From assembly GCF_009857135.1 (NCBI RefSeq), contig NZ_CP047318.1, positions 3,162,001 to 3,226,000 on the forward strand: a DNA stretch of 64,000 nucleotides. Reading direction: 5' to 3'. The stretch's first letter is position 1; each line of letters starts with the position of its first letter. Shown in pieces: positions 53,158 through 60,890 of the stretch. Source of the DNA: Streptomyces sp. HM190 (GTDB taxonomy: Bacteria; Actinomycetota; Actinomycetes; Streptomycetales; Streptomycetaceae). The notes under the pieces were generated by a model, which worked only from the letters and a program-made list of their open reading frames with translations, searched no databases and had not been told where the DNA came from. Both the position numbers and the translations under genes were made by a program.

Positions 53158-53858
53158 GGCAGCACCGCCGGCCCCGGCGGCTCCAGCTTCACCCCGACGC
53201 CCCGCAGGGTGTGCAGATAGCGCGGCTGCGCCGCCGTCTCCCCCAACTTCCGCCGCAGCCACGACAGATGGACGTCGATCGTCTGGTCGTCGCCGTAGGA
53301 CTGCTGCCACACCTCCGCCAGCAGTTCCCTGCGGGGCACGACCACCCCGGGCCGGCCGGCGAGGAACGCGAGGAGGTCGAACTCGCGGCGCGTCAGGTCG
53401 AGTCGTACGCCGTCCAGGGCGGCCTGACGGCGCAGCGGGTCGATGGCGAGACCACCGACGCGGATGACCGTGGACGGGGGCGGCTCGCCGACGGGCCCGC
53501 GTGCGCGGCGCAGGACGGCGGCCATCCGGGCCGACAGGTGCTCCACGGAGAACGGCTTGGTCAGATAGTCGTCCGCGCCCGCGTTGAGCAGGCGGACGAT
53601 CTCCGTCTCGTCGTCCCGGGCGGTGGCGACGATCACCGGTACGTCGGTGATCCCGCGCAGCATCTTCAGCGCCTCGGAGCCGTCCAGATCGGGCAGCCCG
53701 AGGTCGAGGACGACCAGGTCGAAGCGGTGGTGGGCGACCTCGCGCAGCGCCTCCAGGGCCGTGCCGACGCTGCGCACGGTGTGTGCGGCGTCCGTCAGAT
53801 GCCTGATCAGCGCCGAGCGTACGAACTGGTCGTCCTCGACCACGAGCACACTTGCCAT
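53154..53858 (-). CDS. OmpR-family response regulator
   Basis: A 234-residue regulator. The receiver has VLVVEDDQFVRSALIRHL with the phospho-acceptor Asp52 in LVVLDLGLPDLDG and the Lys in DDYLTKPFSVEHL. The winged-helix output reads LTRREFDLLAFLAGRPGVVV and DDQTIDVHLSWLRRKLGET. It is first in the operon with the kinase. A long DnaA-box palindrome lies 36 bases upstream. Confidence 0.93.
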   Translation of the reverse strand: MASVLVVEDDQFVRSALIRHLTDAAHTVRSVGTALEALREVAHHRFDLVVLDLGLPDLDGSEALKMLRGITDVPVIVATARDDETEIVRLLNAGADDYLTKPFSVEHLSARMAAVLRRARGPVGEPPPSTVIRVGGLAIDPLRRQAALDGVRLDLTRREFDLLAFLAGRPGVVVPRRELLAEVWQQSYGDDQTIDVHLSWLRRKLGETAAQPRYLHTLRGVGVKLEPPGPAVLP

Positions 53859-53893
53859 GCGCCGCACCGTACGCCATCGGGGCGAGCCCGGTC

Positions 53894-53924
53894 GGGGCCT
53901 GTGGACAACTTGTCCACAGGCCCC
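53894..53924. promoter_or_regulatory. 31-base palindrome containing two opposed DnaA boxes
   Basis: GGGGCCTGTGGACAA (53894-53908), one C, and its exact complement TTGTCCACAGGCCCC (53910-53924). Each arm contains TTGTCCACA, the preferred Streptomyces DnaA box, on opposite strands. It lies between the divergent response regulator and a secreted-protein gene, upstream of both, so it is not a terminator for either. DnaA binding is inferred. Confidence 0.6.
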
Positions 53925-54012
53925 GCGCACACGCGCCCCAGGCCCTCCACGCGTCGGGCGGGCCCCCGCACCCCCACGACACGGACGGGGCTCGTGGTGC
54001 AGGATGGCCGCG

Positions 54013-54567
54013 ATGCGCAGAGGACTTCTCCCCGTACTGGCCTGGCTGCTCGCCACGAGCGCGGCGGTCACGCTGACGTGGTGGAGTGTCCACACGGTGA
54101 TGGAGGGCACCGCCTACGACCCGCCCCGCGCCCTGCCCATCACGGCCGCCGACGCGAAGGACCGGGAAGCGGACCGAGAGGAGCCCGAGCGGGTCCCCGA
54201 CACGGCCGGCCCGACCTCCCCCGGTGCCGACCGGACGGAGCGGACGGACGGTCGGGGGAGCAGCGGCACCGGCGCGGCGTCACCGCCCCCGGCGAAGTCC
54301 CTGCGGGTCAGCCCGAGTCCGGGCGGGGGCGCGTCCGGCGACTCCGGTCAGGTCAAGGCGTACGGCACCGAGGGCGGCCGGGTGGTCTTCTCGCTGACGA
54401 GGACGTACGCGACGCTCGTCTCGGCGACGCCCGGCGCGGGCTGGTCGATGCAGGTGTGGAAGACGGAGTCCTGGATCCGCGTGGACTTCGCCGCGGGTGC
54501 GGACCGGGTGTCGGTGTTCTGCACCTGGCACGACAGCGCGCCCCGCGTGGACGTGCAGAACTTCTGA
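54013..54567 (+). CDS. Membrane-anchored or secreted protein of unknown function
   Basis: A 184-residue protein. The N-terminal segment RRGLLPVLAWLLATSAAVTL is a signal anchor or signal peptide. A long Pro/Ser/Asp-rich linker follows. The C-terminal 75 residues (GQVKAYGTEGGRVVFSLTRT to DSAPRVDVQNF) form a small beta-rich domain with one cysteine. AGGA lies 8 bases upstream of this ATG. Similar proteins occur beside two-component genes in streptomycetes, so an envelope-sensing role is possible but unsupported. Confidence 0.65.
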   Translation: MRRGLLPVLAWLLATSAAVTLTWWSVHTVMEGTAYDPPRALPITAADAKDREADREEPERVPDTAGPTSPGADRTERTDGRGSSGTGAASPPPAKSLRVSPSPGGGASGDSGQVKAYGTEGGRVVFSLTRTYATLVSATPGAGWSMQVWKTESWIRVDFAAGADRVSVFCTWHDSAPRVDVQNF

Positions 54568-54623
54568 CCGGCGACCGGCGACCAGCGACACCGTGCCCTG
54601 CCCCGCCGTGCCCTGACGTCGGG

Positions 54624-55487
54624 TCAGCGGAACACCGACGGCGGTGGGGCGGGCGAGGCGACGGCCGCCGCGTCGGTCACGGCCACCGCGCCGCCGGTGA
54701 AGTCGGTGAGCGCCCTGCCGTGTTCGACGCGGCCGGGATGCGGGTCGGAGGCGGCGCGGCGGGTGAGTTCGGCGAGCGGCAGCGGCCGTCCCGAGGCGAC
54801 GAGGACCGCGTTGCCGAACCGTCGGCCCCGCAGGACGGCCGGGTCGGCGACCAGCGCGAGTTCGGGGAGGACGGCGGCGGCGGTCGCGATCTGGCCGCGC
54901 AGATGGGCGAGCGGGGGGCCGTCGGCGACGTTGGCGGCGTAGCACCCGCCCGGCTTCAGCACCCGCCGTACCTCCGTGAGGAACTCCGTCGACGTCAGAT
55001 GGGCCGGGGTGCGGGCCCCGCTGAACACGTCCGCGATCACCAGGTCCGCCCAGCCGTCCGGCATCTTGGCCAGGCCCGCGCGCGCGTCCGTCGACCGCAC
55101 CCGTACCCGGGCGTTCGGGTCCAACGGCAGCTCACGCCGCACGAGTCGGACGAGCGCCGCGTCACGCTCGACGATCTGCTGGGTGGACCGGGGCCGGGTG
55201 GCGGCGACGTACCGGGCGAGCGTGAAGGCACCCCCGCCGAGGTGCACGGCGTGCACGGGCCGCCCGGCCGGGGCGACGAGGTCGATGACGTGGCCGAGGC
55301 GCCGCTGGTACTCGAACGACAGATACGCGGGGTCGTCGAGGTCGACGTGCGACTGCGGGGCCCCGTCGAGAAGCAGCGTCCAGGCCCGCGCGCGATCCGG
55401 GTCGGGCACCAGCTCGGCGAGCCCTCCGTCGACCGCTTCGACGACGACGTCGGCTCCCCGTCCCCGCCCCTTCCTGGACCTGCCCAT
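54624..55487 (-). CDS. Spermidine-synthase-like methyltransferase-fold protein
   Basis: A 287-residue protein with the spermidine synthase Rossmann core: YLSFEYQRRLGHVIDLVAPA, PVHAVHLGGGAFTLARYVAA (nucleotide loop), VERDAALVRLVRRELPL (acidic ribose ligand) and ADLVIADVFSGARTPAHLTS (active-site Asp region). It lacks the usual N-terminal beta domain, and no speD is nearby, so polyamine synthesis is uncertain. The ATG at 55487 is chosen over one 36 bases upstream. Confidence 0.8.
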   Translation of the reverse strand: MGRSRKGRGRGADVVVEAVDGGLAELVPDPDRARAWTLLLDGAPQSHVDLDDPAYLSFEYQRRLGHVIDLVAPAGRPVHAVHLGGGAFTLARYVAATRPRSTQQIVERDAALVRLVRRELPLDPNARVRVRSTDARAGLAKMPDGWADLVIADVFSGARTPAHLTSTEFLTEVRRVLKPGGCYAANVADGPPLAHLRGQIATAAAVLPELALVADPAVLRGRRFGNAVLVASGRPLPLAELTRRAASDPHPGRVEHGRALTDFTGGAVAVTDAAAVASPAPPPSVFR

Positions 55488-55599
55488 ACGGCCATTATCG
55501 ACCGTGCCGGGCAGCTGCTCCACGCCGGTGTGCTCCCCGGCCGACCGTGGGCGCCCCGTCCCGGTGGGCTCCCTGGGGCGGCCTGGCGGTTCGCGCCGT

Positions 55600-56049
55600 T
55601 CAGCGGCAGTTGTCGGCGGCCTCGATCAGCCGCGCCGCCTCGCCCAGCGCCGCCCGGAGCACCGCCGGGTCCGTCGCCAGGTCCGCCTCACCCGGCGGCA
55701 CCAGCCAGTCGGCACCCTCCGCGGGGGCCGGCACGACGCCCCGCCCGTGGCTCTGGGTGCATGTGCTGCCCGGCACGTCCCACGCGTCGGCCGTGCCCGG
55801 CGGGACGAGGAACCCGAGGGTGTCGCAGGCGTCGTCGAGGAGGACGGGGCCGACGGTCATGACGGGCCCGACCACGTCGAGGGCGCCGCGCCGGAGGATG
55901 TCGACGGCCTCCAGGCCCTGCCTCGCGGGGACGGTCACGAGGTCGCACTCGGAGGCCGACTGGGCGGGCAGGGCAGGGTGTTCGCAGGTCGGCCAGGGCT
56001 CCGCGGGGGGCACGTCGGACGTCGGCGTGCGGGGTTCGACGTTCTTCAT
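55600..56049 (-). CDS. Hypothetical protein
   Basis: About 149 residues with no recognised domain. Notable are four to five cysteines (PTCEHPALPAQ, SECDLVTVP, DDACDTLGF, GSTCTQSHG, and the terminal DNCR) and two similar phrases, FLVPPGTADAW and WLVPPGEADL, which suggest an internal duplication. Codon bias supports a real gene. The ATG at 56049 is tentative; one at 56094 is possible. Single gene, divergent from the next regulator. Confidence 0.6.
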   Translation of the reverse strand: MKNVEPRTPTSDVPPAEPWPTCEHPALPAQSASECDLVTVPARQGLEAVDILRRGALDVVGPVMTVGPVLLDDACDTLGFLVPPGTADAWDVPGSTCTQSHGRGVVPAPAEGADWLVPPGEADLATDPAVLRAALGEAARLIEAADNCR

Positions 56050-56366
56050 CCGGGCCTCCAAGGCGTACAACCCCCTGTCTCCGGCAGACGGCATCGGGAG
56101 TTCGGGCGCTCCCGGTTCAGGCTGCCCAACGCGCGGGCCTGTCAACGGCTACGGCGGAACCGTGCCGCAAAGGATGGCAGTTCATGGCGAATCAAGGAGG
56201 AGATATCCGGTTTGTAGCCAAACCTCGCACCGTGGCATCCGCAGGGCGGGTACGTTCTTGCCCCGCCGGACACAGAAGAACCAACCGTCCAGGACACGGA
56301 CAACTCGGCACGGACAACTCCTCTGATTCCGGCACGGTTCGACGGTTCGCGAGAGAGGGCCCGACC
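56050..56366. other. Divergent interval with a GGTTTG/CAAACC inverted repeat
   Basis: About 317 bases. GGTTTG-TAGC-CAAACC at 56209-56224 is a perfect 6-base inverted repeat and an operator candidate. A strong AAGGAGGAG at about 56194 has no start codon behind it. An ATG at 56184 would extend the next gene by 61 residues. Confidence 0.45.
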
Positions 56367-57878
56367 ATGGCGTCGTCATCGGTGACCTCATCCCAGTCCC
56401 CCCGGCCACAGCGGCCGAACCTCGTCTTCCGGCAGCTGCGCGGGCAGCGCTCACCGGGCGAGTTCGCGGCGGCGGTGCGCCGTGCCGCGCGGGAGATAGG
56501 TGAGCGGGTGAGCTGTGACGCGCGCTACGTCGGGCGGGTCGAGTCCGGAGAGATCCGCTGCCCGAACTACGCGTACGAGCGGGTGTTCCTGCACATGTTC
56601 CCGGGCCGGACCCTGACCGACCTGGGGTTCACGCCCCGCGCGGAGGTGCGCGGCCGGGGGGCGCGTTCCGCCGAGGAGGCGCCCCCTTCTCATACCGGGA
56701 GCCTTTCGTGCTCCTCGCTCGACGCGAGGGGTGGGACGGGAGGGGCGTACGAGCCGTATGACACGCAAGAGACGTACGACATGCAGGACCCGCTGGGCGG
56801 CGCGGAGCGTGTGCGCGGCCGGCGGGACACGCACGGCACGTACCAGGACCACGAGGAGAGCGACGTGCAACGTCGCGCGTTCATGACCGGGGGTACCGCC
56901 GCCATGGCGGCCGCCTCCTTCGGCCCCTTCGCCCTCGGCGGCACGGCCTCGGCCGCGGGCCGCTCCGCGCACCGCGCGGGTGCGTCGGAGGTGGGGGCCC
57001 TCGAAGCGGCCGTGCGCAAGATCCGGCTGCTCGACGACCGGCACGGGGCCGACGGGCTGTACCGCAGGGCCTCGGCGCCGCTGCGGGCGGCGTACGCACT
57101 GCTCGACGCGGGAACCACCCGGCAGGCCAGCGCCGACCGGCTGTACGCGGGCGCCGGTGAACTCGCCATCTCGGTGGGCTGGCTGGCCCACGACTCGGGA
57201 CGTTTCGACGACGCGCGCTCGCACTACGCGGAGGCGCTCGCCACGGCCCGGATGTCGGGCGACCCGGCCCTGGAGGCGCACGCGTTCTGCAACACGGCGT
57301 TCCTCGCGCGGGACGCGGGCCGGCCGCGGGAGGCGGTGCGGGCCGCCCAGGCCGCGCAGCGGGTGGCGCGCCCCCTGGGTTCACCGCGGCTGATGTCCCT
57401 GCTGGCGCTGCGGGAGGCGGGCGGCTGGGCGGGCCTCGCCGACCGCACCGGGTGCGAGCAGGCGCTGGCCCGGGCGCACGCCCTGTTCGGGCGGGGGACG
57501 TCCGACGCCGACCCGGAGTGGATGACCTTCTACGGCGAGGCCGAACTGGAGGCGCTGGAGGCGCAGTGCTGGTCCACGCTCGGTGACTGGCCCCGCGCGG
57601 CCCGGCACGCGCGGCGGGCCGCGCGGCTCCAGAAGCCGCACTTCACCCGCAACATCGCGCTCTACACCGCCGAGCTTGCCGACGACCTCGCGCGCGGGGG
57701 CCGCCCCGACGAGGCCGCGGCGGCCGGGATGCGGGTCCTCGACCTGCTGGACGAGGTCCAGTCCTCACGGATCCAGCAGATGCTCGCGGGCACGGCCCGC
57801 GTCCTGCTGCCGCACCGCCGGGCCGCGGGCGTGTCGGCGTTCCTGGAACGCCACGCAGGGCTCGCGCGCACCGCCTGA
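56367..57878 (+). CDS. Transcriptional regulator-like protein with XRE-type N-terminus and TPR C-terminus
   Basis: A 503-residue protein. Residues about 15-90 resemble an XRE helix-turn-helix (FRQLRGQRSPGEFAAAVRRA; CDARYVGRVESGEIRCPNYA). Residues about 165-200 form a twin-arginine-like hydrophobic stretch (VQRRAFMTGGTAAMAAASFG) in mid-protein. From about 210 onward there are helical TPR-type repeats (ELAISVGWLAHDSGRFDDAR; LEALEAQCWSTLGDWPRAAR). This mosaic recurs in Streptomyces regulators related to NsdA-type proteins. Start chosen at 56367 with GAGAGAGGG upstream; an ATG at 56184 is an alternative. Target genes unknown. Confidence 0.75.
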   Translation: MASSSVTSSQSPRPQRPNLVFRQLRGQRSPGEFAAAVRRAAREIGERVSCDARYVGRVESGEIRCPNYAYERVFLHMFPGRTLTDLGFTPRAEVRGRGARSAEEAPPSHTGSLSCSSLDARGGTGGAYEPYDTQETYDMQDPLGGAERVRGRRDTHGTYQDHEESDVQRRAFMTGGTAAMAAASFGPFALGGTASAAGRSAHRAGASEVGALEAAVRKIRLLDDRHGADGLYRRASAPLRAAYALLDAGTTRQASADRLYAGAGELAISVGWLAHDSGRFDDARSHYAEALATARMSGDPALEAHAFCNTAFLARDAGRPREAVRAAQAAQRVARPLGSPRLMSLLALREAGGWAGLADRTGCEQALARAHALFGRGTSDADPEWMTFYGEAELEALEAQCWSTLGDWPRAARHARRAARLQKPHFTRNIALYTAELADDLARGGRPDEAAAAGMRVLDLLDEVQSSRIQQMLAGTARVLLPHRRAAGVSAFLERHAGLARTA

Positions 57879-57921
57879 GGCACCGCTCCCGCGACACCGG
57901 CACCAGCGCCGGCACCGGCGC

Positions 57922-58524
57922 TCATGCCCAGCCGGACAGGTGCCCCGTGTCGTTCCACGACTCGATCGCCGGGTCGCCGTAGGCCCAGCCGAGGACCGAC
58001 AGCGACGTCGGGCTGAGGCGGACGCGGGCGGCGAAGTCGATGCCCTGGCCGAGCCAGCGGGCGGCTATGGACCGCAGGATGTGGCCGTGGGCGAAGACCA
58101 GCACGTCGCGTTCCTCGCTCCGGGCCCACTCCACCACCTCGTCCGCCCGCGCGGTGAGCTGTCGCAGGGTCTCCCCCTCGGGAACACCGTCGCGCCACAT
58201 GAGCCAGCCGGGCCGTACGGCGTGGATGTCGGCCGGGGTGAGCCCCTCGTACGCTCCGTAGTCGACCTCCATCAGCGTGTCCCACGGGGTGGCCCGCTCA
58301 CCGAACCCGGCCAGTTCGCAGGTCTCACGCGCGCGTGCGAGGGGACTCGTACGGACCTCGACCCCGGGAAGCCCGTCCAGGGGCGGCCGGTGCAGGCGCT
58401 CGCCGAGCAGCTTGGCACCGCGTCGGCCCTCTTCGAGGAGGGGGACGTCCGTCCTGCCGGTGTGCCTGCCGAGCCGGGACCATTCCGTCTGTCCGTGCCG
58501 GGCCAGCAGGATGCGCGGTGCCAT
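57922..58524 (-). CDS. Histidine phosphatase (phosphoglycerate mutase-like)
   Basis: A 200-residue single-domain phosphatase. The catalytic RHG is in [20 protein letters not shown]. The second conserved Arg is in [15 protein letters not shown], the acid in [12 protein letters not shown], and the second His in [20 protein letters not shown]. It acts on a small phosphorylated substrate that cannot be named. It converges with the TPR regulator and diverges from the PAP2 gene. Confidence 0.9.
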   Translation of the reverse strand: MAPRILLARHGQTEWSRLGRHTGRTDVPLLEEGRRGAKLLGERLHRPPLDGLPGVEVRTSPLARARETCELAGFGERATPWDTLMEVDYGAYEGLTPADIHAVRPGWLMWRDGVPEGETLRQLTARADEVVEWARSEERDVLVFAHGHILRSIAARWLGQGIDFAARVRLSPTSLSVLGWAYGDPAIESWNDTGHLSGWA

Positions 58525-58714
58525 GAAAAACCTTTCCGGGTGGCCTCTGGGAGAAGGGAGAATGCAGAGGCGGGTGCGTCCATCATCGCTCACACCGCCG
58601 GGGGCAACCCGGGGGGCGGTCCCGGCGTCTTGGACAACGTCCTGCACACGGGAGGACGTCCCGCGCACGACGTACAGATGAACACAGTGGACGCAGATGG
58701 GGGAGGGCGATCGG

Positions 58715-59788
58715 ATGCCGCAGACCGAGGCGGCCGTAGCACCGGTCACCGAGAGGGCCGGCGCACCGGTCACCGAGGCAGTGCCAGGCACGCACACGCG
58801 GCTCCGCTGGTGGACCGAGTTGCCCCTGATCCTGCTGGTGTACGGGGCGTACTCCGCGGGTCGGCTGCTCGCCCGGGGCGACACGTCGAGCGCCGTCGAG
58901 CACGGCCTGGCGATCCTGCGCTTCGAGAAGGCGCTGGGGCTCAACGCCGAGCATCCGCTGAACCGGCTGTTCACGCGGGAACCCTGGATAGGCATACCCG
59001 CCGACTTCTGGTACGCCTCCCTGCACTACCTGGTCACGCCCGCGCTCCTGGTGTGGCTCTTCCGGACCCACGCCGTGCGCTACCGCGCGGCCCGCACCTG
59101 GCTGATGACCTCCACGTTCATCGGCCTGATCGGCTTCACCCTGCTCCCGACCTGCCCGCCCCGGCTGCTCGACCCGGCGCACGGCTTCGTCGACACCATG
59201 GCCCACTACAGCTCCTGGGGCTGGTGGGGCGGTGAGGCCAGCGCGCCCCGCGGCCTGGGGGGCATGACGAACCAGTACGCGGCGATGCCGAGCCTGCACG
59301 TCGGCTGGGCGCTGTGGTGCGGGGTGATCCTGTGGCGCTTCGGCGGCGGCTCCCGCGCGGTCCGGGTCGCGGCCGTCGCGTACCCCGTGATCACCACGAT
59401 CGTGGTGATGGGCACCGCGAACCACTACTTCCTCGACGCGGCGGCCGGCGCCGCCGTGATGGGCGCCGGTCTGCTGCTGGCGCCACTGGTGCTGCGGACC
59501 GCCGACCGGTGCCGGGCCGCGCTCGGGCTCATGACGGCCGGCGCCGACCGCGCCGACGGCGGCCCGGCGGTCCGCAGCGAGGGCGACGGCGGGCCGCGCC
59601 GGGAGGAGCGCGCGGACGACGCCGCCACCCCCGTCCCGGGGGCCTCCCCCGCCGCCCTGTCCCCGATTGTCAGTGCCGGATGCCAGACTTCGCCGGGTGA
59701 GCGAATTCCACGGCAGCGGATCACCGAACCCGAGCCGGGTGCCGTCCCCTCGGAAGCAGGAGACGGCGCTCCGGCGGCAGCTCGCTGA
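58715..59788 (+). CDS. Membrane PAP2-superfamily phosphatase (PAP2_3 type), second copy
   Basis: About 357 residues with five or six spans. [37 protein letters not shown] (motif 2) and [20 protein letters not shown] (motif 3) define the family. The last 90 residues are a polar cytoplasmic tail, the end of which overlaps the next gene by 92 bases in another frame. GGGAGGG gives 8-base spacing to the ATG at 58715; an ATG at 58697 is an alternative. A lipid phosphate is the probable substrate. Confidence 0.85.
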   Translation: MPQTEAAVAPVTERAGAPVTEAVPGTHTRLRWWTELPLILLVYGAYSAGRLLARGDTSSAVEHGLAILRFEKALGLNAEHPLNRLFTREPWIGIPADFWYASLHYLVTPALLVWLFRTHAVRYRAARTWLMTSTFIGLIGFTLLPTCPPRLLDPAHGFVDTMAHYSSWGWWGGEASAPRGLGGMTNQYAAMPSLHVGWALWCGVILWRFGGGSRAVRVAAVAYPVITTIVVMGTANHYFLDAAAGAAVMGAGLLLAPLVLRTADRCRAALGLMTAGADRADGGPAVRSEGDGGPRREERADDAATPVPGASPAALSPIVSAGCQTSPGERIPRQRITEPEPGAVPSEAGDGAPAAAR

Positions 59789-60890
59789 GCTGCGCGGACC
59801 CGAGGTCCCCCCGAAGGCGCTGGACGCGCGGGCCCTCGCCGCGCTCGCGGCCAACCCGGGCTGCGAGCGCCGCGCGCTGCTGGACGGCGCCGGGGTGAAC
59901 AAGGCGGTGCTGGCGGACGCGCTCGGTTCGCCCTCCGCCTTCGGACAGTCCCAGTTCGCCTTCATGCGGGGCAACGCCTTCGAGGCCCGGGTGAAGGCGG
60001 ACGGCGGGGCGGAGCTGCTGAGACTCGTCCACGAGACGCTGGACCCGGGCGCCGAGCCGCCGGCCGGCGCGTCCGTCCCCGACCTCGCCGCCGTCGGCCC
60101 CGAGGGCCGCGCCGCCCGTACGGCACTGGCCCTGAAGGAGGCCACCGACGCGGGCGGCTGGGCGCTGCTCGACCACCCCATGCTGGCGCTGGACGTCGCG
60201 GGCTCCCCCGCCTTCCTGGAGCCGGACGCTGTGGTCGTCCACCCCGACGGCACCTGGACGGTCGTCGAGATCAAGTCCTTCCCGATGCTGGACGGTTCGG
60301 CGGACCCGGCGAAGGTGGGCGCCGCCGCCCGCCAGTCCGCCGTGTACGTCCTGGCGCTGGAGGAGGTGGCCGCCCGGCTCGACCCCGCGCCCGCCGTCCA
60401 CCACCGGGTGCTGCTCGTGTGCCCCAAGGACTTCACCAACCTCCCCACGGCCGCCGCGGTGGACATCCGCAAGCAGCGCGCGGTCACCCGGCGCCAGCTG
60501 ACCCGGCTCACCCGGATCGAGGACATCGCCCGGTCCCTCCCCGAGGGCACCTGCTTCGCCCCCGACCTCCCCCGTGCGGAGCTGACGACCGCCGTCGAGG
60601 CGCTCTCCGCCACCTACGCCCCCGAGTGCCTTTCCGCCTGCGAGCTGGCCTTCCACTGCCGGGCCCGCTCCCGCGCGGACGGCGCCGTCACCTCCCTGGG
60701 ACGCGCCGCGCGGGCCGAGCTGGGGGGACTCACCACCGTCGAGGACGTCCTGGCGGCGGCCCACGGCAGGGCGGGCGATCCCGACGACCCGACGGTGGCG
60801 GCGCTGCGCCGGGCGGCGGAACTGCGCGCGGAGGCCCTCGCGGCGGCCGGTGCCCCCGTCCCGGCCACCGAGGGGGCCATGTGTCACTGA
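59697..60890 (+). CDS. RecB/Cas4-like PD-(D/E)XK nuclease with a predicted iron-sulfur cluster
   Basis: About 397 residues from a GTG. The RecB-type nuclease core shows GNAFEARV near 92-99 (motif I region, Glu96), FLEPDAVV with Asp177, VVEIKSF with Glu191 and Lys193, and a QxxxY motif at Gln213-Tyr217. Four cysteines are placed as in AddB, Cas4 and Dna2: Cys56 (NPGCERRALL) before the core, and Cys311, Cys315 and Cys321 (PECLSACELAFHC) after it. The spacing here is C-x3-C-x5-C, where the usual form is C-x2-C-x5-C. It should cut or trim DNA ends. It overlaps the next gene by 10 bases. The true start may lie later, given the 92-base overlap with the PAP2 gene. Confidence 0.78.
   Translation: MSEFHGSGSPNPSRVPSPRKQETALRRQLAELRGPEVPPKALDARALAALAANPGCERRALLDGAGVNKAVLADALGSPSAFGQSQFAFMRGNAFEARVKADGGAELLRLVHETLDPGAEPPAGASVPDLAAVGPEGRAARTALALKEATDAGGWALLDHPMLALDVAGSPAFLEPDAVVVHPDGTWTVVEIKSFPMLDGSADPAKVGAAARQSAVYVLALEEVAARLDPAPAVHHRVLLVCPKDFTNLPTAAAVDIRKQRAVTRRQLTRLTRIEDIARSLPEGTCFAPDLPRAELTTAVEALSATYAPECLSACELAFHCRARSRADGAVTSLGRAARAELGGLTTVEDVLAAAHGRAGDPDDPTVAALRRAAELRAEALAAAGAPVPATEGAMCH

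Noticed and set aside
53894-53924. DnaA-box palindrome as oriC
   Set aside because: Only two boxes are present, with no dnaA, dnaN, gyrB or clustered boxes; the gene content is that of an internal core region.
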